Shown here: positions 1-9,725 of the stretch, piece by piece
How positions within the stretch are numbered: the first letter of the stretch is position 1
Layout of the letters: every line of letters starts with the position of its first letter
NCBI GenBank assembly: GCA_965207275.1
Contig: CBDBMH010000002.1
Span: forward strand, 2,976,001-3,040,000
DNA length: 64,000 nt
Direction of reading: 5' to 3'
Origin: Bin22 sp965207275
GTDB lineage: Bacteria; Chloroflexota; Dehalococcoidia; Lucifugimonadales; UBA3495
Translations under genes and position numbers: made by a program
Notes under the pieces: model-generated
What the model saw: only the letters and a program-made list of their open reading frames with translations
Database searches by the model: none
Told to the model about the DNA's origin: nothing

Positions 1-412
1 GCGGCTGGGGCTTGATCCAGCCTTCCTTGTAGCCGCGATCGGAAATCTCCTTCTCGATATACTCAATGGTCACTGGATCGGTATTTATACTCAGGACGCA
101 GGACGCCTCGCAGGGGGCGGGACAAATGCGGCCGGTAAATTCGGGAAAATTGTTGGTGCTGAGCAGCACCTCCAAGGCCCTCTGCCAATTTCCCACGTAT
201 ACCTGGTGGTTAAACTCGGGGATGACATTGCCCAGGGGGCAGCCCATGTGGCAGAAAGGCACGGCGCAGTCCATGCACCGGGAACCCTGTTCCCTGGCAT
301 CGGGGTCGGGCCACTCCAGGTAGAGTTCCTGATAGTCGCCCTTACGTTCGGCTACGGGGCGGCGATTGGGGGGCCGGCGCCCGAACTCCATGAATCCGGT
401 AGGTTTACCCAT
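1..412 (-). CDS. gltD: Glutamate synthase small subunit, N-terminal part (cut by window edge)
   Basis: The reverse strand starts with ATG at 412 and reads MGKPTGFMEFGRR, the usual N-terminus of the small (beta) subunit of NADPH-dependent glutamate synthase. This subunit takes electrons from NAD(P)H through FAD and passes them through [4Fe-4S] clusters to GltB. The cluster-binding cysteines are visible (CMDCAVPFCHMGCP, then GRICPAPCEASC). About 137 codons lie in the window; the FAD and NADPH domains lie beyond base 1. It sits downstream of gltB on the same strand after a gap of 278 bases, as expected for a gltBD pair. A GGAAG ribosome-binding sequence lies about 10 bases before the start. Confidence 0.93.
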   Translation of the reverse strand, partial: MGKPTGFMEFGRRPPNRRPVAERKGDYQELYLEWPDPDAREQGSRCMDCAVPFCHMGCPLGNVIPEFNHQVYVGNWQRALEVLLSTNNFPEFTGRICPAPCEASCVLSINTDPVTIEYIEKEISDRGYKEGWIKPQP

Positions 413-690
413 TTTGAGTTACTTCCAGTTTACTATTCTGCGATTGCTTTCCGGTTCGTGGTTTCCTTTGCCGGTGGACGCCTCTCAGATCAGGCAAGCA
501 ACACATGCCAGGCCAACTCCCACCAAGCTACCAGGTCGCCGCAGGAAAGCGTATCTTCTTCAGTTGAGATTTGTGCTCATAGTAGGACAACTGCAACACT
601 TTTTCGCCGCTTATTGTAGGTATGGTGGTGATAACAAACAATAACCAGGGGGTCTCGGCGAAGGTTAAGCTGCGCCGGATACGACGCGGG

Positions 691-3600
691 TTAGTCTGCG
701 GAGGCCGCGGCCGGTTCGGCGGCCTGCCTGCGCTGTTCCAGCACCCGGCGGTAGTCGCGGGGCATTACCTTCCTGAACCGGGCGATGGAACCGTCCCAGT
801 CGGCAAGGATCTCCTGGGCCGGCGTGCTCCCAGTGTACTCCAGGTGGTCTTCGATCAGCTGGCGGAGCACCGCGATATCTTCGGGATCGGAAAGATCTTC
901 CAGGTCGGCCAGGCCATCGTTGAAGCGGATGGCGAAATCATCGCTGGGGTCGTAAACGAAGGCAATGCCGCCGCTCATACCGGCGGCGAAATTGCGACCG
1001 GTAGGACCAAGGATGACAGCTATGCCGCCGGTCATATACTCGCAGCCGTGATCGCCAATGCCCTCAATGACGGCCTGGACGCCGCTGTTACGGACGCAGA
1101 AACGCTCGCCGCCCATGCCTCGGATGAAGGCCTGACCTCCAGTGGCGCCGTAAAGGGCCACATTGCCGATAATGATGTTCTCTTCGGGAATGAAGTCGGA
1201 ACCGGCAGGCGGCACTACGACAATCCTGCCGCCGTTCATGCCCTTGCCCATGTAGTCATTGGTGTCACCAGCCAGGCGCATATCAACGCCCTTGGCCAGG
1301 AAAGCGCCAAAGCTCTGGCCAGCGGAGCCGGCCAGGTTGATCCTGATGGTTCCAGGAGGCAAACCTTCCTCACCGTAGTTCTTGGCCACTTTGCCGCTGA
1401 GCATCGCCCCGACGGTGCGGTTGGAGTTACGGATGGGCAGGTCAACTTCCACCGGCCGTCCGCGTTCTATGGCCGGAGAGGCCTGGGCAATCAACTGGTG
1501 GTCGAGGGCGAATTCCAGGCCGTGGTCCTGATCGTCACACTGGTAAATAGTAACCTCGTCGCAGCGCGGGTGGCGATACAGCAGCTTATCAAAGTCCAGA
1601 CCGCGGGCCTTCCACTGCTGGACATCGGTGTCGGCTTCCAGCATCTCCACGCGGCCAATCATTTCCTGGACAGTGCGGAAGCCAAGCTGGGCCATGATCT
1701 CCCGCAGTTCCTCGGCCACAAAGAAGAAGTAGTTGATGACGTATTCGGGCTTGCCGGCGAAGCGGGCCCTAAGTTCCGGGTCCTGGGTGGCAATGCCCAC
1801 GGAGCAGGTGTTCAGGTGGCACTTGCGCAGCATGATGCAGCCACTGACAATCAGGGGCGCGGTGGCGAAGCCGATTTCGTCGGCCCCTAACAGGAAAGCA
1901 ATAGCTGCGTCACGGCCGGTCTTGAGCTGGCCGTCGGTCTGCACCACAATGCGGCTGCGCAGGTCGTTGGCCACCAGGACCTGCTGGGTCTCGGCCAGGC
2001 CCAGTTCCCAGGGGAGACCTGCGTGCTTGATGGAGGATTCGGGAGACGCCCCGGTACCGCCGTCGTGGCCGCTGATAAGAACCACGTCCCCGTGGCCCTT
2101 GGAAACACCGGCGGCGATGGTGCCGACGCCAACTTCGGCCACAAGCTTGACATGGATGCGGGATTCCGGGTTGATGTTCTTCAAGTCGTGAATCAACTGG
2201 GCCAGATCTTCGATGGAGTAAATGTCGTGATGGGGTGGCGGCGAAATAAGCTCCACGCCCGGTGTGGTGTGGCGCACCCAGCCGATGACATCGTCCACCT
2301 TGTGACCGGGAAGCTGGCCGCCCTCGCCGGGCTTGGATCCCTGGGCCATCTTGATCTGCAGGTCGGTGGCATTAACCAGGTAGTTGGGGGTAACGCCGAA
2401 TCGGCCGGAAGCCACCTGCTTGATGGCGCTGTTGCGGGAGTCGCCGTTATCGTCGGGGGTGTAACGGTGGAAGTCTTCGCCGCCCTCGCCGGTATTGCTA
2501 CGGGCGCCGATGCGGTTCATGGCGATGGCCATGGTCTCGTGGGCTTCTTTGCTGATGGAACCAAAGGACGCCGCTCCGGTGGCGAACCGCTTTACTATGT
2601 CCTTTGCCGATTCAACCTGGTCAAGGGGAACCGGTTCGCGATCATGCTTGAAGTCCAGAAGACCGCGCAGGGTGGCAAGCTGGCGGCTTTGGTCGTTGAC
2701 CGCCTGGCTGAAATCCTGGTAAGACTTCCAGCTATTGGCGCGGGTGGCGTACTGGAGCATGGCGATGGTGTCGGGGTTCCATTGGTGTACCTCACCGTGG
2801 CGGCGCCACTGGTAGGTTCCGCCGGGGTCCAGATCAAGGGTGGAGTCAACCTCGTGCCGGGGGAAGGCAAAGCGGTGCCGCTGTAGCTGCTCTTCCTCCA
2901 CCACATCCAGGCCGATACCCTCCACGCGGGACGGGGTCCAGGTAAAGTACTGGTCGATGAAGTCCTGGTTCAGGCCCACGGCTTCAAAAATCTGGGCGCC
3001 CTGGTAGCTCTGCACGGTGGAAATGCCCATCTTGGACATTACCTTGAGCAGGCCCTTCTCGTTGGCCTTGATAAAGTTTTTAACTGCATAGTCGGGCTTC
3101 GTGCCGTTCAGTTCGCCGCGGTCGGCCAAGTCCTGTACCGCGGCCAGGGCCAGGTAGGGATTAATGGCGCTGGCCCCGTAGCCCAGCAGCAGACAGAAGT
3201 GGTGCACCTCGCGGGGTTCGCCGGACTCGACGACCAGACCAACCTTGGTGCGGGTACCTTCGCGAATCAGATGGTGGTGGACAGCGGCGGTGGCCAACAG
3301 GCTGGGGATGGGCGCCTGGTCTTCGGAAACGTTCCGGTCGGACAGGACGATGATGCTGTAGCCATCGGTAATGGCCTGAGAGGCCTGGCCGCAAAGACGG
3401 TCGAGCGCCTCCTTCAACGTCCCTTCACCCTGGGCACCGAACAGTGTGGACAGGGTTTTGGACCGTATATCGCCCAGATCCAGGCTCCGAATCCTGGCCA
3501 GTTCTTCGTCGGAGATGATGGGAGAATTGATCTTCACCTGGCGGCAGTGGAGCGGAGTCTCTTCGAACAAGTTGCGCTCTGAACCGATGAAACCCTCCAG

Positions 3601-5241
3601 CGACGTCACCAGTTCCTCTCGGATGGCGTCCAGGGGCGGGTTGGTAACCTGGGCAAACAACTGCTTGAAGTAGTTGAAGAGCAATTGGTTCCTCTCTGAA
3701 AGAACGGCCAGCGGAGCGTCGTTGCCCATGGAACCCACCGCCTCGTAAGCCGTAGTGGCCATCGGGGTGGTGAGCATGCGCAATTCTTCGGTCGTGTAGC
3801 CGAACGCCCGCTGCTGGCGCACCAGTTCATCGTCCTTGAAAACTTCGGGCGCCCTGGGTTCGGGCAGGTCTTCCAGCGAGACCTTGTTTTCCCTGAGCCA
3901 CTGACCGTAGGGCTGGCGATGGGACAGGGTCTGCTTCAACTCTTCGTCGCGGATGATCCGACCCTGTTCCAGGCTGACCAGGAACATACGACCAGGCTGC
4001 AAGCGTCCCCGCTGCAGGATGTTCTGAGCCGGAATGTCCAGCACCCCGGTCTCCGAGGCCATAACCAGCTTGTCGTCCTTGGTGACGGTGTAACGGAAGG
4101 GACGCAGGCCGTTGCGGTCCAGAACGGCGCAAATGTCCTTGCCGTTGGCGGCCACGATCATGGCGGGTCCATCCCAGGGTTCCATCAGGCAGGAATGGAA
4201 CTCGTAGAAATCCTTCTTATCCTGGGACATGGTCTCGTGCTGCTCCCAGGCTTCGGGAATCATCATCAGCATGGAGTGGTCCAGGCTGCGGCCGGTCATC
4301 TGCAGCAACTCCAGGGCATTGTCAAAACCGGCAGTATCGCTGGCGCCGGGGGTCATAACCGGCGGTATCTTTTTGATGTCGTCGCCGAACAAGGGAGATT
4401 CGAACTGGGCCTCGCGGGCGTGCATCCAGTTGATGTTACCGCGAAGGGTATTGATTTCACCATTGTGGGCCAGGTAACGGTAGGGGTGGGCCAGCTTCCA
4501 GTGGCCCAGGGTGTTGGTGCTGAAACGGGAGTGGACCAGGGCAAAGGCGCTGATCAATGCCTCATCGTTCAGGTCCAGGTAGAAACCGGCCACCTGGTGG
4601 GCCATGAGCAGGCCCTTGTAGACCACAGTACTGTTGGTCAGGCTGCAGATATAAAAGTAGTCGGCGTCTTCCTCGCTGATGCCGGTACCGGCCAGGCCGT
4701 TTTCGATGACTTTGCGCAACGTGTAGAGCTTGCGCTGAAACTGGGTCGGGTCCAGTTGTTCCGACCCGCAGCCAACAAAAAACTGGCGGATGATTGGCTG
4801 TACGGCCCGGGCGTCCCGGCCCAGCCTGTTGGGGTCCACGGGCACATCGCGCCAGCCCAGCAGGGCCAGTCCCTCGGCGGTAATGGAGCGGTCAATCAGG
4901 TCTTCGCAAGCGGCCCTGGCGTAGGGGTTGGGGGGAAGAAAGGTCATGCCGACACCGTAGGAACCCAATTCCGGCAGGTTAATACCCAAGGCAGGGCAAA
5001 CCTTCCGGAAGAAGGAATCCGGCATCTGCATCAGGATGCCAGCGCCATCGCCGGTTTCGGGGTCGCAACCACAGGCGCCCCGATGGCCCAGGTTCACCAA
5101 GACCTGCAGGGAGTCGGTGATAATTTCGTGGGACTGGCCGCCCTTGATGTTGGCGACCACGCCCACGCCGCAGCTGTCGTGCTCGTAATGGGGAGAGTAC
5201 AGCCCGTGCTGAGCCAGTTCCTGTAAAGAATTCATTGACAC
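691..5241 (-). CDS. gltB: Glutamate synthase large subunit
   Basis: A 1516-residue protein, normal length for the alpha subunit of bacterial glutamate synthase, which makes two glutamates from glutamine and 2-oxoglutarate in ammonium assimilation. The N-terminus carries HDSCGVG; the Cys there is the glutamine amidotransferase nucleophile, so the first 20 or so residues should be a propeptide that is removed. The central and FMN-binding synthase domains follow, with TGEGGE and the [3Fe-4S] cysteines in CIMLRKCHLNTCSVG. The C-terminal GXGXG beta-helix domain (GGERFCVRNSG, EYMTGG) is complete. The start used is GTG at 5241; an in-frame ATG two codons on (5235) is equally possible. gltD follows downstream. 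Confidence 0.97.
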   Translation of the reverse strand: MSMNSLQELAQHGLYSPHYEHDSCGVGVVANIKGGQSHEIITDSLQVLVNLGHRGACGCDPETGDGAGILMQMPDSFFRKVCPALGINLPELGSYGVGMTFLPPNPYARAACEDLIDRSITAEGLALLGWRDVPVDPNRLGRDARAVQPIIRQFFVGCGSEQLDPTQFQRKLYTLRKVIENGLAGTGISEEDADYFYICSLTNSTVVYKGLLMAHQVAGFYLDLNDEALISAFALVHSRFSTNTLGHWKLAHPYRYLAHNGEINTLRGNINWMHAREAQFESPLFGDDIKKIPPVMTPGASDTAGFDNALELLQMTGRSLDHSMLMMIPEAWEQHETMSQDKKDFYEFHSCLMEPWDGPAMIVAANGKDICAVLDRNGLRPFRYTVTKDDKLVMASETGVLDIPAQNILQRGRLQPGRMFLVSLEQGRIIRDEELKQTLSHRQPYGQWLRENKVSLEDLPEPRAPEVFKDDELVRQQRAFGYTTEELRMLTTPMATTAYEAVGSMGNDAPLAVLSERNQLLFNYFKQLFAQVTNPPLDAIREELVTSLEGFIGSERNLFEETPLHCRQVKINSPIISDEELARIRSLDLGDIRSKTLSTLFGAQGEGTLKEALDRLCGQASQAITDGYSIIVLSDRNVSEDQAPIPSLLATAAVHHHLIREGTRTKVGLVVESGEPREVHHFCLLLGYGASAINPYLALAAVQDLADRGELNGTKPDYAVKNFIKANEKGLLKVMSKMGISTVQSYQGAQIFEAVGLNQDFIDQYFTWTPSRVEGIGLDVVEEEQLQRHRFAFPRHEVDSTLDLDPGGTYQWRRHGEVHQWNPDTIAMLQYATRANSWKSYQDFSQAVNDQSRQLATLRGLLDFKHDREPVPLDQVESAKDIVKRFATGAASFGSISKEAHETMAIAMNRIGARSNTGEGGEDFHRYTPDDNGDSRNSAIKQVASGRFGVTPNYLVNATDLQIKMAQGSKPGEGGQLPGHKVDDVIGWVRHTTPGVELISPPPHHDIYSIEDLAQLIHDLKNINPESRIHVKLVAEVGVGTIAAGVSKGHGDVVLISGHDGGTGASPESSIKHAGLPWELGLAETQQVLVANDLRSRIVVQTDGQLKTGRDAAIAFLLGADEIGFATAPLIVSGCIMLRKCHLNTCSVGIATQDPELRARFAGKPEYVINYFFFVAEELREIMAQLGFRTVQEMIGRVEMLEADTDVQQWKARGLDFDKLLYRHPRCDEVTIYQCDDQDHGLEFALDHQLIAQASPAIERGRPVEVDLPIRNSNRTVGAMLSGKVAKNYGEEGLPPGTIRINLAGSAGQSFGAFLAKGVDMRLAGDTNDYMGKGMNGGRIVVVPPAGSDFIPEENIIIGNVALYGATGGQAFIRGMGGERFCVRNSGVQAVIEGIGDHGCEYMTGGIAVILGPTGRNFAAGMSGGIAFVYDPSDDFAIRFNDGLADLEDLSDPEDIAVLRQLIEDHLEYTGSTPAQEILADWDGSIARFRKVMPRDYRRVLEQRRQAAEPAAASAD

Positions 5242-5817
5242 AACCCCCGCTCCAGGGTCAAGAAGGTGTCAGCCAAGAGCTTGGAGCCGGAAATCTTCGC
5301 CAAATCTGTTGAAAAAAGTGTTGACAATTCAATTACCGGGCCCAAGCCCGGCGATTTGTTAAATATATCACAATACAGTGGCGATGGAAATACGCATTAT
5401 ACACACCGGGGTATAAGGCGGATAGACCCGGAAGTAAACTTTAGGTTAACGCTAAACGGGGGAGTTTGCCAGAGTTCCCTTGATGCAGGACGAGCAACCC
5501 TTTGGACGAACTCCCCTTTGGACATGGTTTCGTATTGGTTGGTTTCAGCGGCGAGGCCCGGTCAGCCAGGCAGGTACTCCCCTGCCATCACGGCTTACTG
5601 ACCACCAGGTTTGGACGGCTGATGGATAGAACGGTACCATTGCAAAGCTCCCTCGCCTCTGGTGGGAGAGGGTTGGGGTGAGGGGGCGTAGACAGAACGA
5701 CGAGGGATCCACCCCAAGCCTGGCCCTTCCCTTTCGAAGGGTAAGGGAGTCTTGACTCGACTTTGCAATCGTCCTGCCGGATAGCAGGCAAGTGTTTTAG
5801 GCGGAAGCTAAGGATGG
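5242..5817. other. Intergenic region between gltB and ssrA
   Basis: I see no gene in this stretch. It should hold the leftward gltB promoter, but no convincing -35/-10 pair could be assigned. The right half contains the dispersed repeat described separately. Confidence 0.5.
5641..5755. repeat. Dispersed intergenic repeat of the 'CTCACCCCAACCCTCTCCC' kind
   Basis: The stretch contains GGTGGGAGAGGGTTGGGGTG followed by a GGCCCTTCCCTTTCGAAGG hairpin. Read as protein it gives the spurious HPNPLPPEARE, a well-known artefact of a short repeat widespread in bacterial intergenic DNA. Only one copy is present in this window, so membership of the family rests on recall. Confidence 0.45.
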
Positions 5818-5823
5818 TATAAT
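5818..5823 (+). promoter_or_regulatory. -10 box of the ssrA promoter
   Basis: A perfect TATAAT preceded by GG lies 13 bases before the mature 5' end of tmRNA. A weak TTTTAG sits 17 bases upstream. The transcript would start a few bases before the mature end and be trimmed, as is normal for tmRNA. Confidence 0.6.
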
Positions 5824-5835
5824 GGGTCGTCCAGT

Positions 5836-6189
5836 GGGGACGCGCGGGTTCGACAGGAGCGTCCTGGGGCAGATTGCAAGCCGAGGCGCCACCGCCCTCG
5901 TTAAACAGGTGGCACACAAATAACTGGCGAACGTGAATTCGCTCTAGCCGCCTAAGGGCGGCTACGTCCGTACCCTGCTATTCCCGGATGCGGGGCTACG
6001 GGCGCCATCAGACCGGGATGCGGTTGCCCTGAGGCCGATAGGGGCTACTCAAGTTTCATCGGCTGGCCTGACGGAAATTACGCCGGCGGAAGCTCCAACA
6101 GGCGAGAAATAAAGCGTCGGACAAGCTTGTAGTAGATCTAGCCAAGGGGCCTTTTGGACGGGGAGTTCGACTCTCCCCCGTCTCCACCA
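5836..6189 (+). ncRNA. ssrA: Transfer-messenger RNA (tmRNA)
   Basis: A 354-base one-piece tmRNA that rescues stalled ribosomes. The 5' end GGGGACG pairs with CGTCTCC before the encoded ACCA at 6186-6189. GGGTTCGAC near the 5' end and GGGGAGTTCGACTCTCCCC near the 3' end form the tRNA-like domain. The tag frame runs from 5926 to the TAA at 5953-5955 and encodes GEREFALAA; the resume codon is GGC. From memory the Dehalococcoides tag is GERELVLAG, which supports a Dehalococcoidia relative. Several spurious ORFs cross this gene and should be ignored. Confidence 0.97.
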
Positions 6190-6324
6190 TTTCCACCAAA
6201 ACCCTCCCTCCGGCGCCAGGGTACGTTCCTTGATTCCTCTGACCAGGTTCGCTGAAAATCGGGCCTGAATGAACCGTCCCTCCCGCCATACTTTTTCCAC
6301 CACCGAACTCAGAACTACTCCGTC

Positions 6325-8919
6325 ATGCTGAACACAATCAAGAACGATAGCCTGGCCGATAGGTTTGCCGAATTTTTCACCAGGCATTCTACGGGAACAA
6401 TAGCAGCCCTACTTGCCGTTTCAGTCCTGCTGGTCTTCCCGACATTCTTGCTTCGCCCCGCCGAACAAGCTTCGCAGGAACCGGGTGGCGCCGTTTTTGA
6501 ACTGCGCGACCGCGTAAACGAAGGATTCCCCCCTCGGCTCCACATCGCCAGCTTCATCGTAGAAGACCGGGAGGGGGATATTCTGCGCCAAGCTCCCCTT
6601 TGGGAGCTATACCAGAACCAGCAAACCCTACGGGAGTCGGACCATGCCCGAATCCTTTACAGCGGCTATGACGTGGACGCCCAACGTCAATTGCAGGGCA
6701 TCTACACCGTGGCCGACGCCGTTGACAGCATCTTGCGCGTTAGCTCGGCTAATGCGGTAACTCTGGAGACGGCCACTGACGCCCAGGTGAAGGATGCCAT
6801 CTCTCTGGGCCTGAGAGGACCCAACGGGCAATTCTTGCGGGAGAGTTTCTCCAAGGATGCATCTCTCGATCCGACCACGATTGAGGGCCGACCTAAAGAG
6901 GTTTGGCAGGCCAGGGCGCTGACCATTTTTGTGGCGGCGGACAATGTCTTGCTGGGCGGCGGCCCTCAGACCATCACCATATCCAACGACCCTTTGCTGA
7001 TTGAAAAGGAACGCCTCAATCGGAGTATACGGGCAACCCTCCGGGGAAACGAACAACACTACCAGTTATGGGGCCTTGCACTGGACGTCAACCTCACATC
7101 CAGAGAACAGGGCAGGTCGGCTATCCCCTACATCGCTGCCACTGTCGCCCTTGTACTGCTAGTTGTTGGCGCAACTCTCCGGTCAGTGAAGGCGGTGGGG
7201 CTGGGCTTCCTGGGACTCTTGATTCTGCTTATCTGGCTCAAAGGAATTTCAAACCTCATCGGGTTGAAATCCTCCCTGGTCATAGACCTGATTGTTCCCA
7301 TTGCCATGATTTCGTTGGGTGCGGACTTTCTCATCCATGCCGTTGCCAGGTACAACGAAGAACGCGCACACCTTACCCGGGCCTACCCGGCCCTGAAGGC
7401 GGGGATGGCCGGCGTACTGGGGGCTCTGGCGCTGGCTTCACTGTCTGACGGCATCGCCTTCCTGGCAAACATTACCTCCGGAATCGAATCCATCATAGGT
7501 TTTGGCATTGCGGCGGGAATAGCCGTATTGTCAAGCTTCATTGTTATGGGCATCCTGATTCCCCTGATTATCATGCGACTGGACCAGAGCAGAGAGTCCA
7601 ACGCTGCCGGGGTACAGACTGAGGAACAACCACCGAATACCGATGTCAAACCATCCTGGAGGTCAAGAATAGGGATCGCCCCGCTGATTGTGTCACTGTC
7701 TCGAATTCCATGGCTGCTGCTGCCTCTGGTGGCGCTGGGAACCGCACTCAGTTGCTACCTGGCGTTTCAACTGGAACCCACGTTTGACACCAAGGACTTT
7801 TTCGACAGTGAATCGGACTTTGTGGTTGGCATCGACAAGCTGGACGAGTATATCTCCCCTTCAATATCGGGCGAACCGGCCACGATTTACGTCAGGGGGG
7901 ATTTGACTGATCCGGATTCGTTGCGTGGACTCGGGGACTTGATAGAACAATTCGGCAAAAACCGGTACCTGGGCCAGGGACAGGACGGTAACGTGTTCCT
8001 TTACAGCCGGACCATTTTCGACCTCCTGGGCCGGGCAACAGCTACACCGGCAGTTCGTCAGTCTATTCAGGACAGCACGGGAGTGTCCATCAGCGACAAC
8101 GACTCGAACGGCATTCCCGATTCCGCCGAGCAAACCCGGGCCGCATACGATTACATGCTGGCCAATGGGATCCCTCTCGATGAGAATATCCTGGCGTATG
8201 ATGCGGCGCAGGTGGGACAAATCCTGGCCAAGGAGGGGGATGAGTATGCCACCACCATCACTTTGGGAATCCAGGGAGCAAGGGAACTGGCCAACCTGGT
8301 GCGGGCTAGAGAATCCCTGGAGCTCGACCTGGCTCCCTTGGAGGCTCTGCCGTCAATTACTGAGGTCGGCATTACCGGGTCGCCCTTCACGAGAGAAGCT
8401 ACCCTGGTTGCAACCACCAGGGCGCTGACTATATCGCTGCCCGTAGCAGCCGCGGCATGTTTCCTCCTGCTGGCCCTGTGGATGCGGTCTTTCGGATTCG
8501 CCCTGGTCACTACAATTCCAATTGGGCTGGTAGTTTCCTGGCTCTATGCTTTCATGTATTTGACGGGTTACAGCCTGAACTTTGTAACTGCCACCATCGC
8601 CGCCGTTTCCATCGGAGTAGGCATAGATTATTCCATTCACATGACCCAGCGATTTCGACAGGAATTGCCGCGGCATCCCGAGCCAACCGCGGCCCTCAGA
8701 ACCGCCGCAACCGGTACTGGCGGCGCCCTGGCCGGCTCAGCCGCTTCCAGCATCGCCGGGTTCGCCGTAATGGGATTCGCTCCCATGCCCCTCTTTGCCA
8801 CTTATGGAATTCTCTCTTCGGTAATGGTGCTGATGGCCGCTGTAGCGTCGCTGCTGGTGCTGCCGGCCCTGTTGTTGATAGTAGCCAGACTGAGGAAAGA
8901 CGCCGACGACACCGGTTAA
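6325..8919 (+). CDS. MMPL/RND-family membrane transporter
   Basis: An 864-residue membrane protein with the RND/MMPL plan: a first transmembrane helix at about 35-50, a large periplasmic loop, a helical bundle at about 265-415, a second periplasmic loop and a second bundle at about 705-855. The paired family motifs are visible as GADFLIHAVARYNEE in the first half and GVGIDYSIHMTQRF in the second, both in the helix that follows the proton-relay helix. Proteins of this type export lipids or hydrophobic compounds by proton antiport; the substrate cannot be told. Residues 591-602 (DNDSNGIPDSAE) look like a calcium-binding loop in the second periplasmic domain, which is unusual. No good ribosome-binding site precedes the ATG. 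Confidence 0.85.
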   Translation: MLNTIKNDSLADRFAEFFTRHSTGTIAALLAVSVLLVFPTFLLRPAEQASQEPGGAVFELRDRVNEGFPPRLHIASFIVEDREGDILRQAPLWELYQNQQTLRESDHARILYSGYDVDAQRQLQGIYTVADAVDSILRVSSANAVTLETATDAQVKDAISLGLRGPNGQFLRESFSKDASLDPTTIEGRPKEVWQARALTIFVAADNVLLGGGPQTITISNDPLLIEKERLNRSIRATLRGNEQHYQLWGLALDVNLTSREQGRSAIPYIAATVALVLLVVGATLRSVKAVGLGFLGLLILLIWLKGISNLIGLKSSLVIDLIVPIAMISLGADFLIHAVARYNEERAHLTRAYPALKAGMAGVLGALALASLSDGIAFLANITSGIESIIGFGIAAGIAVLSSFIVMGILIPLIIMRLDQSRESNAAGVQTEEQPPNTDVKPSWRSRIGIAPLIVSLSRIPWLLLPLVALGTALSCYLAFQLEPTFDTKDFFDSESDFVVGIDKLDEYISPSISGEPATIYVRGDLTDPDSLRGLGDLIEQFGKNRYLGQGQDGNVFLYSRTIFDLLGRATATPAVRQSIQDSTGVSISDNDSNGIPDSAEQTRAAYDYMLANGIPLDENILAYDAAQVGQILAKEGDEYATTITLGIQGARELANLVRARESLELDLAPLEALPSITEVGITGSPFTREATLVATTRALTISLPVAAAACFLLLALWMRSFGFALVTTIPIGLVVSWLYAFMYLTGYSLNFVTATIAAVSIGVGIDYSIHMTQRFRQELPRHPEPTAALRTAATGTGGALAGSAASSIAGFAVMGFAPMPLFATYGILSSVMVLMAAVASLLVLPALLLIVARLRKDADDTG

Positions 8920-8988
8920 CCCGGTATCATGAGCGATCTAACCTTCGCTGACCGCGGCCATACCGAGGGGAGACTCCTACAGCGCCGG

Positions 8989-9156
8989 CTATGTCAGCGC
9001 CAGGATCATTTCAATGGCTGGGTCCAGTCCAGCTTCCGCCAGAGCAGTGATTTTCACCCGTGTATTTTTGTAATCGTAGCCCAGGAAGAACACGGCGAGC
9101 CGGGCTCCCTGTCACTCCTCCATATGGGACGAAAAGGCTTTCGTCAGTACACGCCA
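8989..9156 (-). pseudogene. Possible remnant of an unidentified gene
   Basis: One reverse frame reads convincingly protein-like, ending AVFFLGYDYKNTRVKI then TALAEAGLDPAIEMILALT and a stop at 8989-8991. It is interrupted by an in-frame TGA at 9112-9114 and bounded upstream by TAG at 9157-9159. No start or ribosome-binding site is seen. I do not recognise the family. This may be the C-terminal end of a decayed gene or chance; the rest of 8920-9266 shows nothing. Confidence 0.25.
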
Positions 9157-9266
9157 CTACGGCCGAGAAGGGCAGCAGGTACTATCACAAACGTCAATCA
9201 TCTTGGATTCCAGCCAAGAGTTATCATCCCCCTGGAAGCTGCACGGGAAATCCTATTGGAGACCCT

Positions 9267-9725
9267 CTACGGTGCATTGGGCACGCCGGGCTTGTCGTCA
9301 TAGTAGCGCGACATGAAAAGCAGACTGTCGTATCTGATACTCCAGGTGTGGGCATACAATGTCTCCGAAGACCTGACATTAGGAAAGATGTAGCTAATCC
9401 AGGTTCCCTCCTCCGTTGCCGCCGCCATCTCCTGGCCAATCTGCCGATTGCTTCGGGTGGCAAGGTCATTCAGGTCCGTCCCTACGAGATGTTTGGCGAG
9501 GGGAGCTACTAGAAGAATGTCCTTCTCATCGGCCAGGGTCAGGCCCCACTGGCCATCAAAACTCTCCTGGCTGTTGTAGTGGGCGATCGTGGCCTCCAAT
9601 CCGTTGTTCCGGTAGTATTCGATGGCCTGTCGTACATATTCGGCAGTGCGGTCGGCGGGGTCTTCCACCCGCAGGTAGTAGCCGGAGGCAAAGAGCATTC
9701 CATCACGGCGTACTGCGTAGGACAC
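9267..9725 (-). pseudogene. C-terminal Cache-like repeat, separated from the lipoprotein gene by a frameshift
   Basis: A 152-residue reading frame homologous to the three repeats of the preceding gene: IEYYRNNGLEATIAHYNS, then KHLVGTDLNDL, GTWISYIFPN and a closing WSIRYDSLLFMSRYYDD. It has no ribosome-binding site, and its frame stays open upstream to about 9750, reading VTLKEVPKVSYAVRRDGMLF, which is what should follow WVEYLMASP in the neighbouring frame. It is therefore the fourth repeat of the same protein, put out of frame by a one-base change near 9745-9755. This could be a true mutation or a sequencing or assembly error. Confidence 0.7.

Noticed and set aside
622..1890. Long open frame on the plus strand (422 codons)
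   Set aside because: It is antisense to gltB, whose domains and catalytic residues are unmistakable; GC-rich codon bias produces such shadows.
3919..5226. Long plus-strand open frame (435 codons)
   Set aside because: Antisense to gltB and without any family features.
5588..5917. 109-codon reverse frame overlapping ssrA
   Set aside because: It runs through a known type of dispersed repeat and into the tmRNA gene.
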